Shown: positions 17,479 through 26,530 of the stretch, in pieces | How positions within the stretch are numbered: position 1 is the stretch's first letter | Layout: every line of letters begins with the position of its first letter | Assembly: GCF_004364345.1 (NCBI RefSeq) | Contig: NZ_SOCA01000003.1 | Location: forward strand, 124,001-188,000 | DNA length: 64,000 bases | Source of the DNA: Prosthecobacter fusiformis | GTDB taxonomy: Bacteria; Verrucomicrobiota; Verrucomicrobiia; Verrucomicrobiales; Verrucomicrobiaceae | Direction of reading: 5' to 3' | The notes under the pieces: generated by a model | Database searches by the model: none | Told to the model about the DNA's origin: nothing | The model's input: the letters and a program-made list of their open reading frames with translations, nothing else | Made by a program: the position numbers and the translations under genes

Positions 17479-18549
17479 TCAAGGCTTCATTGGGTAAGGG
17501 GCGCTGAATTGATGCTCAGCCCGTTCTTTCACATGAAGAGTACTTTCGGTGAGTTCATGGAGCGTCGTATCGTAGGTAATCACCTGGACGCGGTCTTCAG
17601 CGGGCAGGAAGCGATAAAGTCGCATGGGGCCGGAGGAGGTATAATCTGAAAGAAAGGCGTGAACCGTATTGCCGTGGTCGCCCACAGTATCCAGCTTGAG
17701 GGCGGTGCAGCGGCTCTGATCACCGCAGAAGATGAAGCCCAGGTTCGCATGCTTGCGATAAAGTTTTTCCCACATCTGCTGAGCTGTGTTGCCACGGCTG
17801 CCATGGTTTTTCGTCCAGTTCATACGGCCCTTGGGATCTTTAACGAAGCCTTCTTCGGTCTTGGGATGCTCCAGCACGCCCAGGTCCATGTGCGTGGTGA
17901 TGATGGCACGGCGGGTGGCATACTGAGTCAGCAACGCATCCGCCCAGGCCAGTACATCATCCGGCGCATTGCACTCGAGGCTGATGTGGATGAAGTCCAT
18001 GCCGCCGGCGCTGAAAAGCTGATGGCTGTTGGCATTGTTGCCGGAGAATTCAGGTGTGGGCCGGGCTGGCTCAAAGGGACCGCCATACCAAGCGAAGTCA
18101 CGGAAGCGTTCGGCACCGAAGTATTTCTGAAAGAGGGATGAATCACCACTGCCTTTCATGTCATGATTACCCACCGTGACGCTGTAGGGGATGACCCCGT
18201 GCAACCGGTCCATGCAGCGGCGGGCGACCTCCCATTCCTGGGGATTGCTGCGGTCCACAATGTCCCCGACATGGGAGACGAAGACGATGTTCTGCTTTTG
18301 GATGTTGGCGGTGATCCAGTTCACGTGATTTTCGAACACCGCATTGGTGACGACAGGGTCTGTACTATCGGGTGTCTTTTTGGTCCCTTTGCCGATATAC
18401 CACTGGGTGTCTGGGATGACGGCAATGGTGAAGCTGTCTTTGGGGGCGGCATCGAGATCGGCAGCAGAGGCCGATGGCACGAAGGTCATCAGTGTGGCAA
18501 AAACTGGCAGAAGCAGATAGCGTGCGAGGGAAGAAAGGACGGGAAACAT
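17479..18549 (-). CDS. Secreted calcineurin-like metallophosphoesterase
   Basis: Exported phosphoesterase of 356 residues. The signal peptide ends near SASA, then the dinuclear-metal motifs appear in order: VIPDTQWY (first Asp; DxQ replaces the usual DxH), HVGDIVDRSN, TVGNHDMKG and a C-terminal ITTHMDLG. The substrate cannot be read from sequence; this family includes cyclic-nucleotide and phospholipid phosphodiesterases. It is transcribed in the direction of the histidine kinase gene, 65 bp upstream of it, so the two could form one unit. Confidence 0.87.
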   Translation of the reverse strand: MFPVLSSLARYLLLPVFATLMTFVPSASAADLDAAPKDSFTIAVIPDTQWYIGKGTKKTPDSTDPVVTNAVFENHVNWITANIQKQNIVFVSHVGDIVDRSNPQEWEVARRCMDRLHGVIPYSVTVGNHDMKGSGDSSLFQKYFGAERFRDFAWYGGPFEPARPTPEFSGNNANSHQLFSAGGMDFIHISLECNAPDDVLAWADALLTQYATRRAIITTHMDLGVLEHPKTEEGFVKDPKGRMNWTKNHGSRGNTAQQMWEKLYRKHANLGFIFCGDQSRCTALKLDTVGDHGNTVHAFLSDYTSSGPMRLYRFLPAEDRVQVITYDTTLHELTESTLHVKERAEHQFSAPYPMKP

Positions 18550-18628
18550 ACGTGGTGAAGACTGTACGTGAGCGGAGAGATGATCTTTTTAAGCTTCCGT
18601 TTTCCCCCAACTCTGTAACTCTAAGTCC

Positions 18629-20053
18629 ATGAACACCCGTATCGAAAAAGACAGCCTGGGTGAGATGCCCGTGCCTGCGGAGGCCCTCTATGGAGCCTCC
18701 ACCCAGCGTGCCGTCTTAAACTTTCCTGTCAGTGGGCAGCCGGTGCCTTATCCCATCATCCATGCGTATGGACTAATCAAATGGGCGGCGGCACGGGTGC
18801 ACCAGGACCTGGGTCTGCTGGCAGAAGACAAGGCTGCACTCATCGAAGAAGCAGCCCTCGAGGTGGCCGCAGGAAAGCTAGATGACCACTTCGTTGTGGA
18901 CATCTATCAGACGGGCTCAGGCACGAGCACCAATATGAATGTGAATGAGGTCATCGCCAACCGTGCCTGTCAGATCGCGGGCAGAGCTATCGGTTCCAAG
19001 GACCCTGTGCACCCGAATGACCACGTGAACATGGGGCAGTCCTCCAATGACACCTTTCCCACCGCCATTCATCTGGCCGTGGCGCAGGAGCTGCAAAATG
19101 GTCTGCTGCCTGTTTTGAAAAACCTCCAGTTAGGCCTGGCGCAGAAGGCTGAGGAATTTTGGGAGGTGCTCAAAATCGGACGCACTCATCTGATGGATGC
19201 CACTCCCGTACGGCTGGGCCAGGAATTTAAAGGTTATGCCCGGCAGATGGAGCATGGGGTGGACCGGGTACACAAGGCGCTGAAGACCCTTGCGGAGCTG
19301 CCGCTAGGCGGGACCGCTGTCGGCACCGGGTTGAATTGTCATCCGGAGTTTGCCATCCGGGCCATCGCCTTGCTCACGGATAAAACGGGGCTGCCTTTCC
19401 GCGAGGCGGGGGACCACTTCGAGGCCCAGGCTGCCAAGGATGCCCTGGTGGAGGTGAGCGGCCAGCTCAAGGTCATCGCGACGAGCCTCTTCAAAATCGC
19501 CAATGACATCCGCTGGTTAGGCTCAGGGCCGCAGTGCGCGATTGGGGAGATCAGCCTGCCTGCCACGCAGCCGGGCAGCAGCATCATGCCGGGGAAGGTG
19601 AACCCGGTCATGTGCGAAAGCCTGATGCAGGTCTGCGCTCGCGTCTTTGGCAATGATGCAACCGTGACGTGGTGCGCGGCGAGCGGCAACTTTGAACTCA
19701 ATGTCATGATGCCAGCGCTGGCTGCGGCCTTGCTGGAAAGCATCACGCTGATGGCGAATGCGGGGCGTCTTTTCCAGGAGCGTTGCATCCAGGGCATTGA
19801 GGCGCGGACGCAGCGATGCAACGAGATGATCGAGCAAAGCCTGGCGCTGGTGACAGGGCTGAATTCAAAAATTGGTTATGACAAGGCCAGCGTGATCGCC
19901 AAAGAAAGCGCACGGACAGGCACCCCCGTGAGGCAGCTTTGCCTGCAGCGGCTGGCAGAACTGGGCATCACGGAAGAGGAGCTGAATGAGGCGCTGGATC
20001 CGGCACGGATGTGCGCACCGGATGCGGCCATGGTGGGCGCGGGCGGAGGGTAG
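18629..20053 (+). CDS. fumC: Class II fumarate hydratase
   Basis: Citric-acid-cycle enzyme that interconverts fumarate and (S)-malate without an Fe-S cluster. The 474-residue length is normal. Conserved blocks include TGSGTSTNMNVNEV, PNDHVNMGQSSNDTFPTA, GRTHLMDATPV, and the superfamily signature GSSIMPGKVNP at about residue 315, whose loop carries the catalytic Ser. The C-terminal KIGYDKA is also typical. It is convergent with rnr; only 40 bp separate the two stop codons. Confidence 0.96.
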   Translation: MNTRIEKDSLGEMPVPAEALYGASTQRAVLNFPVSGQPVPYPIIHAYGLIKWAAARVHQDLGLLAEDKAALIEEAALEVAAGKLDDHFVVDIYQTGSGTSTNMNVNEVIANRACQIAGRAIGSKDPVHPNDHVNMGQSSNDTFPTAIHLAVAQELQNGLLPVLKNLQLGLAQKAEEFWEVLKIGRTHLMDATPVRLGQEFKGYARQMEHGVDRVHKALKTLAELPLGGTAVGTGLNCHPEFAIRAIALLTDKTGLPFREAGDHFEAQAAKDALVEVSGQLKVIATSLFKIANDIRWLGSGPQCAIGEISLPATQPGSSIMPGKVNPVMCESLMQVCARVFGNDATVTWCAASGNFELNVMMPALAAALLESITLMANAGRLFQERCIQGIEARTQRCNEMIEQSLALVTGLNSKIGYDKASVIAKESARTGTPVRQLCLQRLAELGITEEELNEALDPARMCAPDAAMVGAGGG

Positions 20054-20093
20054 GAGATGCCAAATCCCCGCCCCTCAGCGCCTGATGAGGTGG

Positions 20094-22661
20094 CTAAGAC
20101 TTCTTCTTTTTGGGCGCTGCCGCAGCGGCAGGCTTCTTCTTGCCGAAGCCGAGACGGTGGTACCATTTTTTCGCGGCCTCGGGTGCCTCGGCAGCGGGTT
20201 TTTCTTCCTTTCGGGACCCTGCTTTTCCACGCTTCGGCCGCTCATCGCGGGACTTTTCCTGACGAGGTTCGGCCTTGCGTGAACCCCGTGGTTTCTCCTC
20301 CCGCTGGGGGGCGGCATCCTGAGATCTGTCACCGCGTTTGGGCGCCGTTTTTGTGGAGGGTATGCTACGGCGGGGTGTTTCTTGGCGATGCTCCGGCATC
20401 GGCGGTACATCCTGCTCCGCACCACGTCGGCCAGCGCCTCTGGAGGAGGGGCGTTCACGACGCGGCTCGTCCATGCGGGCTCTTTCCTGGCGGGGCCGCT
20501 CACGGCGGAAATCGTCGTCACGGTCCCGCGATGGGCGCACGGATTCCCCCTTCTCGACGGCCAGTTGAAAGTCCACCTGCTTTTTAAAGCGGTCCAGTTT
20601 ATAAATCTGCACCGTCACCCGGTCGCCCAGCTTGATCACCCGGCGGGTGTGGCGGCCGATGAGGTGGTTGCGCGTCGGCTCCAGGATGAAAAAATCATCC
20701 TTGATGGAGGACAGCGGCACCACGCCACTGAGGCCAAGATCCGGCACATCCACGAAGAAACCGAAGTTGCGCGTGTCCGTGACCAGCGCCGCATAACGGA
20801 CGGGATCACCGGATTCCAATTGCGCTTCCAGGTAGGCATAGAGCTTGACCTCCTTGCTGTCGCGTTCGGCATCGGCGGAGTTTTTTTCCGTCTCCGTGAT
20901 GTGCTCGGCGATCTGTTTCAGCACCGGGATGGGAGCTTCCACTTTATCAAACAGCACGCGATGCACGACCAGGTCCGCATACCGCCGGATGGGGGAGGTG
21001 AAATGGGTGTACTTCGTTTTCGCCAGGCCATAATGGCCGAGTGGCTCCACCGCATAGCGTGCCCGCATCAGCGATCGCAGAAAGCCAATTTTGAGCGCCT
21101 GGCCGATGGGCAGCGTGCCCAGCTTGGCCAGCAGCTTTTGCACTTCAGGCCGGTGGGAAAGGTCACCGCAGGGGATGCGGTGGCTGAGCACATCTTCACG
21201 ATAGTCCTGCAGCTTCTTGTCCTTCGGCGCCTCATGGATGCGGTACACCGCCGGGCGGTTGCGCTTCATCAGGTCTGCGGCCACGGCTTCATTGGCCAGC
21301 AGCATGTATTCTTCGATGAGCTGGTGGGACTCGTCATTTTCGATGCGCTCGATGCGCAGCACCTTTCCCTGCGGATCCAGGCGGATTTTGTTCTCCGGGA
21401 AATCCAGGTCCAGGGAGCCGTTGTCAAAGCGGGCCTTGCGGATCCTCTGCGCCATGTCATGCGCATCATGCAGCATGGATTCGATCTCTCCCACCGGCCG
21501 GCGTTGGATGACCTCAAACGCCTGTTTGTAAGTGAAACGTTTCTTGGAACGGATGACGGCGGAGTAAAACTTGGTCGAGATGACCTCGCCTGTTTTGGAC
21601 AGCAGAAATTCCGAACATTTGGTTAACCGGTCCACATCGGGCTTCAGCGAGCACAGCTCATTGCTCAGCGCCTCCGGCAGCATCGGGATGACCCGGTCCA
21701 CCAGGTAGGTGGAGTTGCCGCGCTTCTTCGCCTCCACATCCAGCGGGCTGCCAGGACGGACATAATGGGACACATCCGCGATGTGCACCCACACCTTCCA
21801 TTTGTCACCCGGCGCCGGGACGATGCAGATGGCATCATCAAAGTCACGCGCATCATCCGGGTCAATGGTGATGACATTGTGGCTGCGGCAGTCCACACGT
21901 CCGGTGCATTCCTCTTCGGAGGGCTGGTTGTCCGGGCGGGATTTGGCGATGGTCGTCGCCTCCGCCAGCACTTCTTTGGGGAAATGCAGGGGCAGGGCGT
22001 AATGACGCAGCACGGACAGCATGTCCACCCCTTCGGCATTCGGCTCGCCCAGCACCTCGATGACCTCGCCTTCCGGCGGAGTCTGACGGTTTTCCCAGGC
22101 GGTGATTTCCACCACCACCTTGTCCCCTGGATTGGCCGGGCGACCCACATCGCGTGGCTCCGGCACATAGATGTTATGCGGGATGCGCGGATCATCCGGG
22201 ATCACGTAGAGGAATTTTTTGCTGACCTGCAAGGTGCCCACGAACTGGGTGCGCTTGCGCTCCAGGACCCGCACCACGGAGCCCGCATTCGTCTCCGGCA
22301 CGCCTTTGCGCAGGCCGATGGGTTTCACGTCCCGCCGCACCAGCACCCGGTCCCCATGCAGGGCGGTGGAGGTATTGCTTTCAGAGATGCTCAGCTCGCC
22401 GATGCCAGCTTCATCCGGTTGTACAAAACCGCGTCCGCCACGGGTGATCTGGATGACGCCAGGGATCAAATCTGCCTCGCTGGAGCCGATGTAACGGTTG
22501 CCCTTGGTGCGTACGATGAGGCCTTTTTTCACCAGGTCGGCCAGGACCTCCTGCAGTTCTTGCTGTTGAGCGGGCTTGAGCCGGAGATGGCTGATCAGCT
22601 CGGGAACATTCGAAGGCGTATAATCGGCCTGTCCGAGCAGTTTAAGAATTTTCGATTCCAT
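20094..22661 (-). CDS. rnr: Ribonuclease R
   Basis: 3'-5' exoribonuclease of 855 residues that degrades structured RNA. An N-terminal winged-helix/cold-shock region (about residues 1-230) precedes the RNB catalytic domain with the acidic cluster TIDPDDARDFDDAI near 265-279. Other RNB motifs are YLVDRVIPMLPEALSNELCSL and YTHFTSPIRRYADLVVHR. An S1 domain spans about 615-700. The C-terminal 150 residues form a strongly basic, low-complexity tail (Arg/Lys/Pro/Glu, ending AAAAAPKKKKS), longer than in E. coli RNase R and probably RNA- or ribosome-binding. Confidence 0.96.
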   Translation of the reverse strand: MESKILKLLGQADYTPSNVPELISHLRLKPAQQQELQEVLADLVKKGLIVRTKGNRYIGSSEADLIPGVIQITRGGRGFVQPDEAGIGELSISESNTSTALHGDRVLVRRDVKPIGLRKGVPETNAGSVVRVLERKRTQFVGTLQVSKKFLYVIPDDPRIPHNIYVPEPRDVGRPANPGDKVVVEITAWENRQTPPEGEVIEVLGEPNAEGVDMLSVLRHYALPLHFPKEVLAEATTIAKSRPDNQPSEEECTGRVDCRSHNVITIDPDDARDFDDAICIVPAPGDKWKVWVHIADVSHYVRPGSPLDVEAKKRGNSTYLVDRVIPMLPEALSNELCSLKPDVDRLTKCSEFLLSKTGEVISTKFYSAVIRSKKRFTYKQAFEVIQRRPVGEIESMLHDAHDMAQRIRKARFDNGSLDLDFPENKIRLDPQGKVLRIERIENDESHQLIEEYMLLANEAVAADLMKRNRPAVYRIHEAPKDKKLQDYREDVLSHRIPCGDLSHRPEVQKLLAKLGTLPIGQALKIGFLRSLMRARYAVEPLGHYGLAKTKYTHFTSPIRRYADLVVHRVLFDKVEAPIPVLKQIAEHITETEKNSADAERDSKEVKLYAYLEAQLESGDPVRYAALVTDTRNFGFFVDVPDLGLSGVVPLSSIKDDFFILEPTRNHLIGRHTRRVIKLGDRVTVQIYKLDRFKKQVDFQLAVEKGESVRPSRDRDDDFRRERPRQERARMDEPRRERPSSRGAGRRGAEQDVPPMPEHRQETPRRSIPSTKTAPKRGDRSQDAAPQREEKPRGSRKAEPRQEKSRDERPKRGKAGSRKEEKPAAEAPEAAKKWYHRLGFGKKKPAAAAAPKKKKS

Positions 22662-22692
22662 AAAAGGATGCTACACAGATTCCGCATGAAGA

Positions 22693-22714
22693 GTCATCCC
22701 TGTTTGTGGATGAC
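22693..22714. other. Short hairpin in the rnr upstream region
   Basis: GTCATCC and GGATGAC form a 7-bp stem with an 8-base loop, about 30 bp upstream of rnr on the minus strand. It could lie in the rnr leader or simply be chance; no U-run follows on either strand. Confidence 0.3.
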
Positions 22715-22773
22715 ACGCGTCCAGAGCGGAAAACTCTGCGTTATTTAATTGAGGTGTTACTTTGTATAATCGC

Positions 22774-23076
22774 ATGAATCCCCGAGGCTTTCATTTCCAG
22801 CTCCAAGGTGTGCGCGGCTTTCGGGCCGTGCTGACCTTGATCTTTATGGCGGCTGTCGCCCTCGGGATCATTGCATTGTTTGTGTTTGTCGGCCTTGCTG
22901 TCGCAGTGGTTGGCCTAGGATTGTCGGCGTGCGCGGCACTGTATTTTGCGGTGCGTCGTAAGCTGACAGGCACCACTTATCGCTCATCTCCCCTCCAGGA
23001 TCAAGCACATCGTGAAAATCCGCCCGCTGACGTCAAGGTCATCGAGGTGGAATCCGTGCGCGTGGAGCGGGAGTAA
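22774..23076 (+). CDS. Small hypothetical membrane protein
   Basis: Not recognised. The product of 100 residues has two adjacent hydrophobic segments (VLTLIFMAAVALGIIALFVFVG and LAVAVVGLGLSACAALYF, about residues 19-60), so it should be an inner-membrane hairpin. A hydrophilic C-terminal tail is rich in charged residues (VKVIEVESVRVERE). ATG 22774 is preferred over TTG 22762, which the frame also allows. It is divergent from rnr. Confidence 0.6.
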   Translation: MNPRGFHFQLQGVRGFRAVLTLIFMAAVALGIIALFVFVGLAVAVVGLGLSACAALYFAVRRKLTGTTYRSSPLQDQAHRENPPADVKVIEVESVRVERE

Positions 23077-23091
23077 ACAGCCCATTCACGG

Positions 23092-23397
23092 CTACCACCG
23101 CGCCACTTCTTCAGGCAGTTCCTGCCCGTAAAAACGCTGGTAAAAAACCTTTCGTCGCGTTGGCATGTCCAGATCCGCAGGCAGGCTGCCCCAGACGATC
23201 GCCCGGGAAGTCTCCAGCATGGAAAGGCCCATCAACAAACGTTCCTCGTTCGTCAGCGCCATGACGCGCTGGAACATTATCGCATTGATTTCAGGCGAGG
23301 TGTCCCTCACGGAGAAACCCGTGTCAGCATATCTGTCAGGTTCAACTTTGCTGACCCTGCTGCCCCGAGGCTTGGCCCCCACCGGCGCATCAATCAT
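23092..23397 (-). CDS. Hypothetical small soluble protein
   Basis: Not recognised. The product of 101 residues is hydrophilic, with a C-terminal half (MFQRVMALTNEERLLMGLSM then RRKVFYQRFYGQEL) that looks like a conserved helical module. Its ATG lies inside the end of the DedA gene (8-bp overlap), so it is translated with DedA and may act with it. Confidence 0.65.
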   Translation of the reverse strand: MIDAPVGAKPRGSRVSKVEPDRYADTGFSVRDTSPEINAIMFQRVMALTNEERLLMGLSMLETSRAIVWGSLPADLDMPTRRKVFYQRFYGQELPEEVARW

Positions 23398-24031
23398 GAG
23401 GCTGCTTCTTCGCCGCCAGCTTGTGCTTGATCACCTCGATCACGATCGGCAGCACAGAGACGAAGATGATCAGGACGAACACCAGTTTCAGGTTGTTCTT
23501 GATGAAAGGGATGCTGCCCAGGAAATAACCCGCTAGGGTGAAGCTGATCACCCAGATGAATCCGCCGCCCAGGCTGTATCCCAGGAAGCGTGTGTAATGC
23601 ATCTGGCCAAAGCCCGCCGTGAAGGGGGCAAACGTCCGCACGATGGGCACAAAACGCGCCAGGATGATGGCCTTGCCGCCATGTTTCACAAAGAACGACT
23701 CCGTCTTGGAAAGGTACTCTCGTTTGAACCACTTCTGCGTCACCATCCAGGACCCCGCCTTGCGGCCGATCCAGTAGTTCAGGTTGTCCCCGATGATCGC
23801 CGCCGCAATCAGCAGCGGGATGATGTATTCCAGCCGCACAAACCCCTGCACCGAAAGCGCCCCCACCGCGAACAGCAGCGAATCCCCCGGCAAAAACGGC
23901 GTCACCACCAGCCCCGTCTCACAAAACACAATGGCAAACAGCAGCACGTAAATGAGCGTGCCATAGTTCTGCGCAAACGTGAGCAGGTGCTTGTCCACAT
24001 GCAGGATGAGATCGAGAAAGTCGCCAATCAT
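23390..24031 (-). CDS. DedA/VTT-family membrane protein
   Basis: Inner-membrane protein of 213 residues. Family features are FLPGDSLLFAVGAL, a re-entrant GDNLNYWIGRKAG loop and the ARFVPIVRTFAPFTAGFGQM motif with its conserved Arg residues. DedA proteins act as lipid flippases or scramblases, recycling undecaprenyl phosphate and phosphatidylethanolamine, and need the proton-motive force. It overlaps the next small gene by 8 bp. Confidence 0.9.
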   Translation of the reverse strand: MIGDFLDLILHVDKHLLTFAQNYGTLIYVLLFAIVFCETGLVVTPFLPGDSLLFAVGALSVQGFVRLEYIIPLLIAAAIIGDNLNYWIGRKAGSWMVTQKWFKREYLSKTESFFVKHGGKAIILARFVPIVRTFAPFTAGFGQMHYTRFLGYSLGGGFIWVISFTLAGYFLGSIPFIKNNLKLVFVLIIFVSVLPIVIEVIKHKLAAKKQPHD

Positions 24032-24309
24032 GAGGCGCTGACATTCCAGCCTCCGCGCCAGGGGGCAAACGAAATGTCAGGCAGATATGGTTCGCCAGCC
24101 GATCACGATGCCAGACGGTAGGACGGGTTTGTTCTGCGCCACCAGACATCGCCATCACTTTGGGCTCACTCGCAGAATTACCCGTCTATTCGCGAGCCTC
24201 GACCGGTCAAAAGCGACCACCCATGGCCCGATCACCATCCAAGAAGACGGGCTATCCGGCGTCGACACGAGTCGCTGATCCGCCCCCTTTACTTCCGGAC
24301 AAACCGATC

Positions 24310-24900
24310 CTAAGCCTCTGCTCCTGCTTCAAGATTCCTCTGCGAACGCAACTCCCACTCCCGTCTCAGCAGCGCAAAGACAAACTCGCTCTCCCAATGC
24401 CCTTTGTACCAACGGTGCTCGATGTGGTGGGCCTCCTGCCGGAACCCGAGCCGCCTGAATAGGGAGGCCGCAGCCTGATTTTGATCGCCCGTGATCGCTA
24501 AAACCCGATGCATGCCCAGGGTGGCAAACGCAAAATGAATGAGGCACTCCAGTGCCTCCGCCGCATAACCCAGGCCCTGATGACTCGGCGCCAGGGTGAC
24601 CCCAAACTCCATTTGCTGCGGTTCGTCCGCCAGGCAGTGCAGCCCGCAATCGCCGATCACGACGTTCGTCGCGCGCTCGACCACCGCCACCTGAAACCAG
24701 GTCCCCGGGATCCCCGGCTCCGCGTCCTTTTGGTCCTCAATGAGACGCCGTGCATCCTCCGGCCCATACGATTCCCACCCCTGATACCGCGCCACCTCCG
24801 GCAGCGACCGGTAGCCGCAAAGCGCGTCCCCATCATCACGTCGCAACCGACGCAGGAGCAGACGCGGCGTGGCTAAAAATCTGGGGAAAATCTGGCTCAT
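24310..24900 (-). CDS. GNAT-family N-acetyltransferase (RimJ/RimL type)
   Basis: Acetyl-CoA-dependent acyltransferase of 196 residues. The RimJ/RimL opening TPRLLLRRLRRDDGDAL is at the N-terminus. The acetyl-CoA site appears as FGVTLAPSHQGLGYAAEALECL (Q/RxxGxG/A as HQGLGYA, about residues 100-115), followed by ITGDQNQAAASLFRRLGFRQEA. The substrate, a protein N-terminus or a small amine, cannot be told. A gene-free stretch of 278 bp separates it from DedA. Confidence 0.88.
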   Translation of the reverse strand: MSQIFPRFLATPRLLLRRLRRDDGDALCGYRSLPEVARYQGWESYGPEDARRLIEDQKDAEPGIPGTWFQVAVVERATNVVIGDCGLHCLADEPQQMEFGVTLAPSHQGLGYAAEALECLIHFAFATLGMHRVLAITGDQNQAAASLFRRLGFRQEAHHIEHRWYKGHWESEFVFALLRREWELRSQRNLEAGAEA

Positions 24901-24960
24901 CGTGTTCGAACGGCCTCAGGTTTTTAAATTACTGCTAGGTATCAATCAGCCCGTCAGGGT

Positions 24961-25500
24961 TCACGGCGGTGGTGTATAGAAAGCCTGGCTACGGTCATGG
25001 GAATTGAATTCAGTGATGATCTTTTCAACCCAGCTCTTTTGCTCATCCCCTGCCTTGAGCTTCAGGGGAGTCTGGCGCAACTTTTCCGGGAGGCATCGCC
25101 GAAGGCACTCCAGGCTGGCTCGGATGATGTCCTCCTTTGCATGACCACCCCTCTCAGGTAAAGCAAATCGGGTTACATCCATCGTCAGCTCCAGCGGAGC
25201 CTGGAACGCACCCAGATCACTGGTGGAAAAGGTCACTCCACACACCGAGGCCAGATTCAGATCTCGGTTTGCCTGCTGGCAGTTGTTTGTGGGCGGTACA
25301 TTAACCGCCGTAATGAGACTGACCTCCGTCGCCTGTCCGCTGTGTGCATACCAGTCATGACAAGTCACGGCGGCAATAACGATCCGCCCGGATCCCAGCC
25401 CGTCCAGAGGCTGAAAAGTTGAGGTCAAGAAAGACTCACTTGCCATCGCGGGGTGCGCCCAAATTCCCAGAAAGCTAAGGATGATCAGGTGCAATTTCAT
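24961..25500 (-). CDS. Hypothetical secreted protein
   Basis: Not recognised. The product of 179 residues begins with the signal peptide MKLHLIILSFLGIWAHPAMA. The mature part has four Cys residues, which could form disulfides, and a Lys-rich C-terminal helix. ATG 25500 is preferred because the signal peptide begins there. It marks the left end of a more variable region that runs to the ABC-F gene. Confidence 0.6.
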   Translation of the reverse strand: MKLHLIILSFLGIWAHPAMASESFLTSTFQPLDGLGSGRIVIAAVTCHDWYAHSGQATEVSLITAVNVPPTNNCQQANRDLNLASVCGVTFSTSDLGAFQAPLELTMDVTRFALPERGGHAKEDIIRASLECLRRCLPEKLRQTPLKLKAGDEQKSWVEKIITEFNSHDRSQAFYTPPP

Positions 25501-25896
25501 GGCCTGTATTGAAGCGGATTTCCCAGGCCGTGGCAATCCTGAAGAGCGCCCATATTGTCCCTCGCGAGGCGTTGGAAAGTGGGCCGCTCAGTCCCTTGAG
25601 CGGGAACGATGGCCCACAGACACAGAAAAAATCTAAAGAGCATCGCTGACAACCTGGATAGTTTGGCAATCTGCGGGCTCCGCAGCGGCTTTCCGCACTG
25701 GGATTCGCTTCGCGGCGCTACGCTAGGTGCGGGCCACATTCGCTCTAATCTCCACCTAACCAACCCCCCCTTGGGCATGATCCCTGATCTCCGCGTCTGT
25801 CAACCCCATCCACCCCAGCGGTTTCGGTGTCGGCGGCTTCCAGTCGCTCTGCGGATCAGGCCCCTGCTGCACCCTCCCATCCGCGCAATTGATGCG
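25501..25896. other. Gene-free stretch of 396 bp with palindromes
   Basis: No supported gene. It contains the palindrome CTGCGG-gct-CCGCAG (25671-25685) followed by GCGGctttCCGC and a GC-rich block to about 25740. Short open frames here have no recognisable motif. It may be remnant sequence or a further repeat family; only one copy was seen in this window. Confidence 0.5.
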
Positions 25897-26490
25897 CTAA
25901 GTGATGGACACCGCATGGACGGGAACAGTCGGGGGAAGTGTGCCCAACCAGTTTGAATAGGCCGCCGCTGAGAACCTGCTTCCACCGCAAAACTCAGGAT
26001 TGAGGACAAAGGTTAATGTCGTGCCAGACTTTTCAGCTGCGCCAACAAGCGTCAGTGCCGCTTCCGGCTCCCCATGCCGGTAAATCTGCTGCCAGTGCTC
26101 CCCTTCCCGATGGATATCCAAAGTGAAAATCTCCGACAGAGCGACCACCACCGGCAGGCTGATGCGGCAAAGCGCTTTTCCCAGTTCCGCATGCTGCTTA
26201 TGGTCACGGCAAGAGTTCAACGTGCATAACCATCTTTCCGCAAACCTCTTTCCGCCCGGCACTTCATGCACAGGCCAGCCCTGACCATCATCTGCAATGG
26301 TGACCGCCAATTTGTCCAGTGTGACCCAGACCCGGCTGGCCGTACCGCAGCTTAATTCCGCCAGCGGATGGCACATGGCGGCTTGAAGCAACTGATCGGC
26401 AACTGAACCCGATTCATCCCCCCTGACATACATCTCAGGGCGGCCCCGGATCGCCTGCAAGGCCGTCAATTCGGAAAGTTCTTCGATCAT
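25897..26490 (-). CDS. Stand-alone GyrB-like (GHKL) ATPase-domain protein, catalytically degenerate
   Basis: The 197-residue product aligns by eye with the N-terminal ATPase domain of GyrB/ParE. ALQAIRGRPEMYV corresponds to LEAVRKRPGMYIG, VTIADDGQGWPVHE to the D-N/D-GRGIPV motif, and SGTTLTFVLNPEFC to GTTVTFWPDPEIF. The segment that should hold the catalytic Glu and Mg-binding Asn (ExxxDN) reads QLLQAAMCHPLAEL, so both residues are replaced. There is no transducer, TOPRIM or other domain. I start at ATG 26490; GTG 26514 is also open. It lies 40 bp downstream of a methyltransferase gene on the same strand. Role unknown; a gyrase decoy or structural ATPase remnant are possibilities. Confidence 0.6.
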   Translation of the reverse strand: MIEELSELTALQAIRGRPEMYVRGDESGSVADQLLQAAMCHPLAELSCGTASRVWVTLDKLAVTIADDGQGWPVHEVPGGKRFAERWLCTLNSCRDHKQHAELGKALCRISLPVVVALSEIFTLDIHREGEHWQQIYRHGEPEAALTLVGAAEKSGTTLTFVLNPEFCGGSRFSAAAYSNWLGTLPPTVPVHAVSIT

Positions 26491-26530
26491 TGCAATAATA
26501 GTTATGGGTGTCACATGCTACCAGCCGTTG

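Noticed and set aside
20382-21626. 414-codon open frame antisense to rnr
   Set aside because: Shadow of the RNase R gene; no motif in the translated product.
22765-22770. TATAAT as a promoter for the small membrane protein
   Set aside because: It is only 4 bp before the start codon and lacks a -35 at proper spacing.
25609-25956. 115-codon plus-strand open frame in the gene-free stretch
   Set aside because: Overlaps the end of the GyrB-like gene, has no motif, and is rich in residues produced by GC-rich palindromes.
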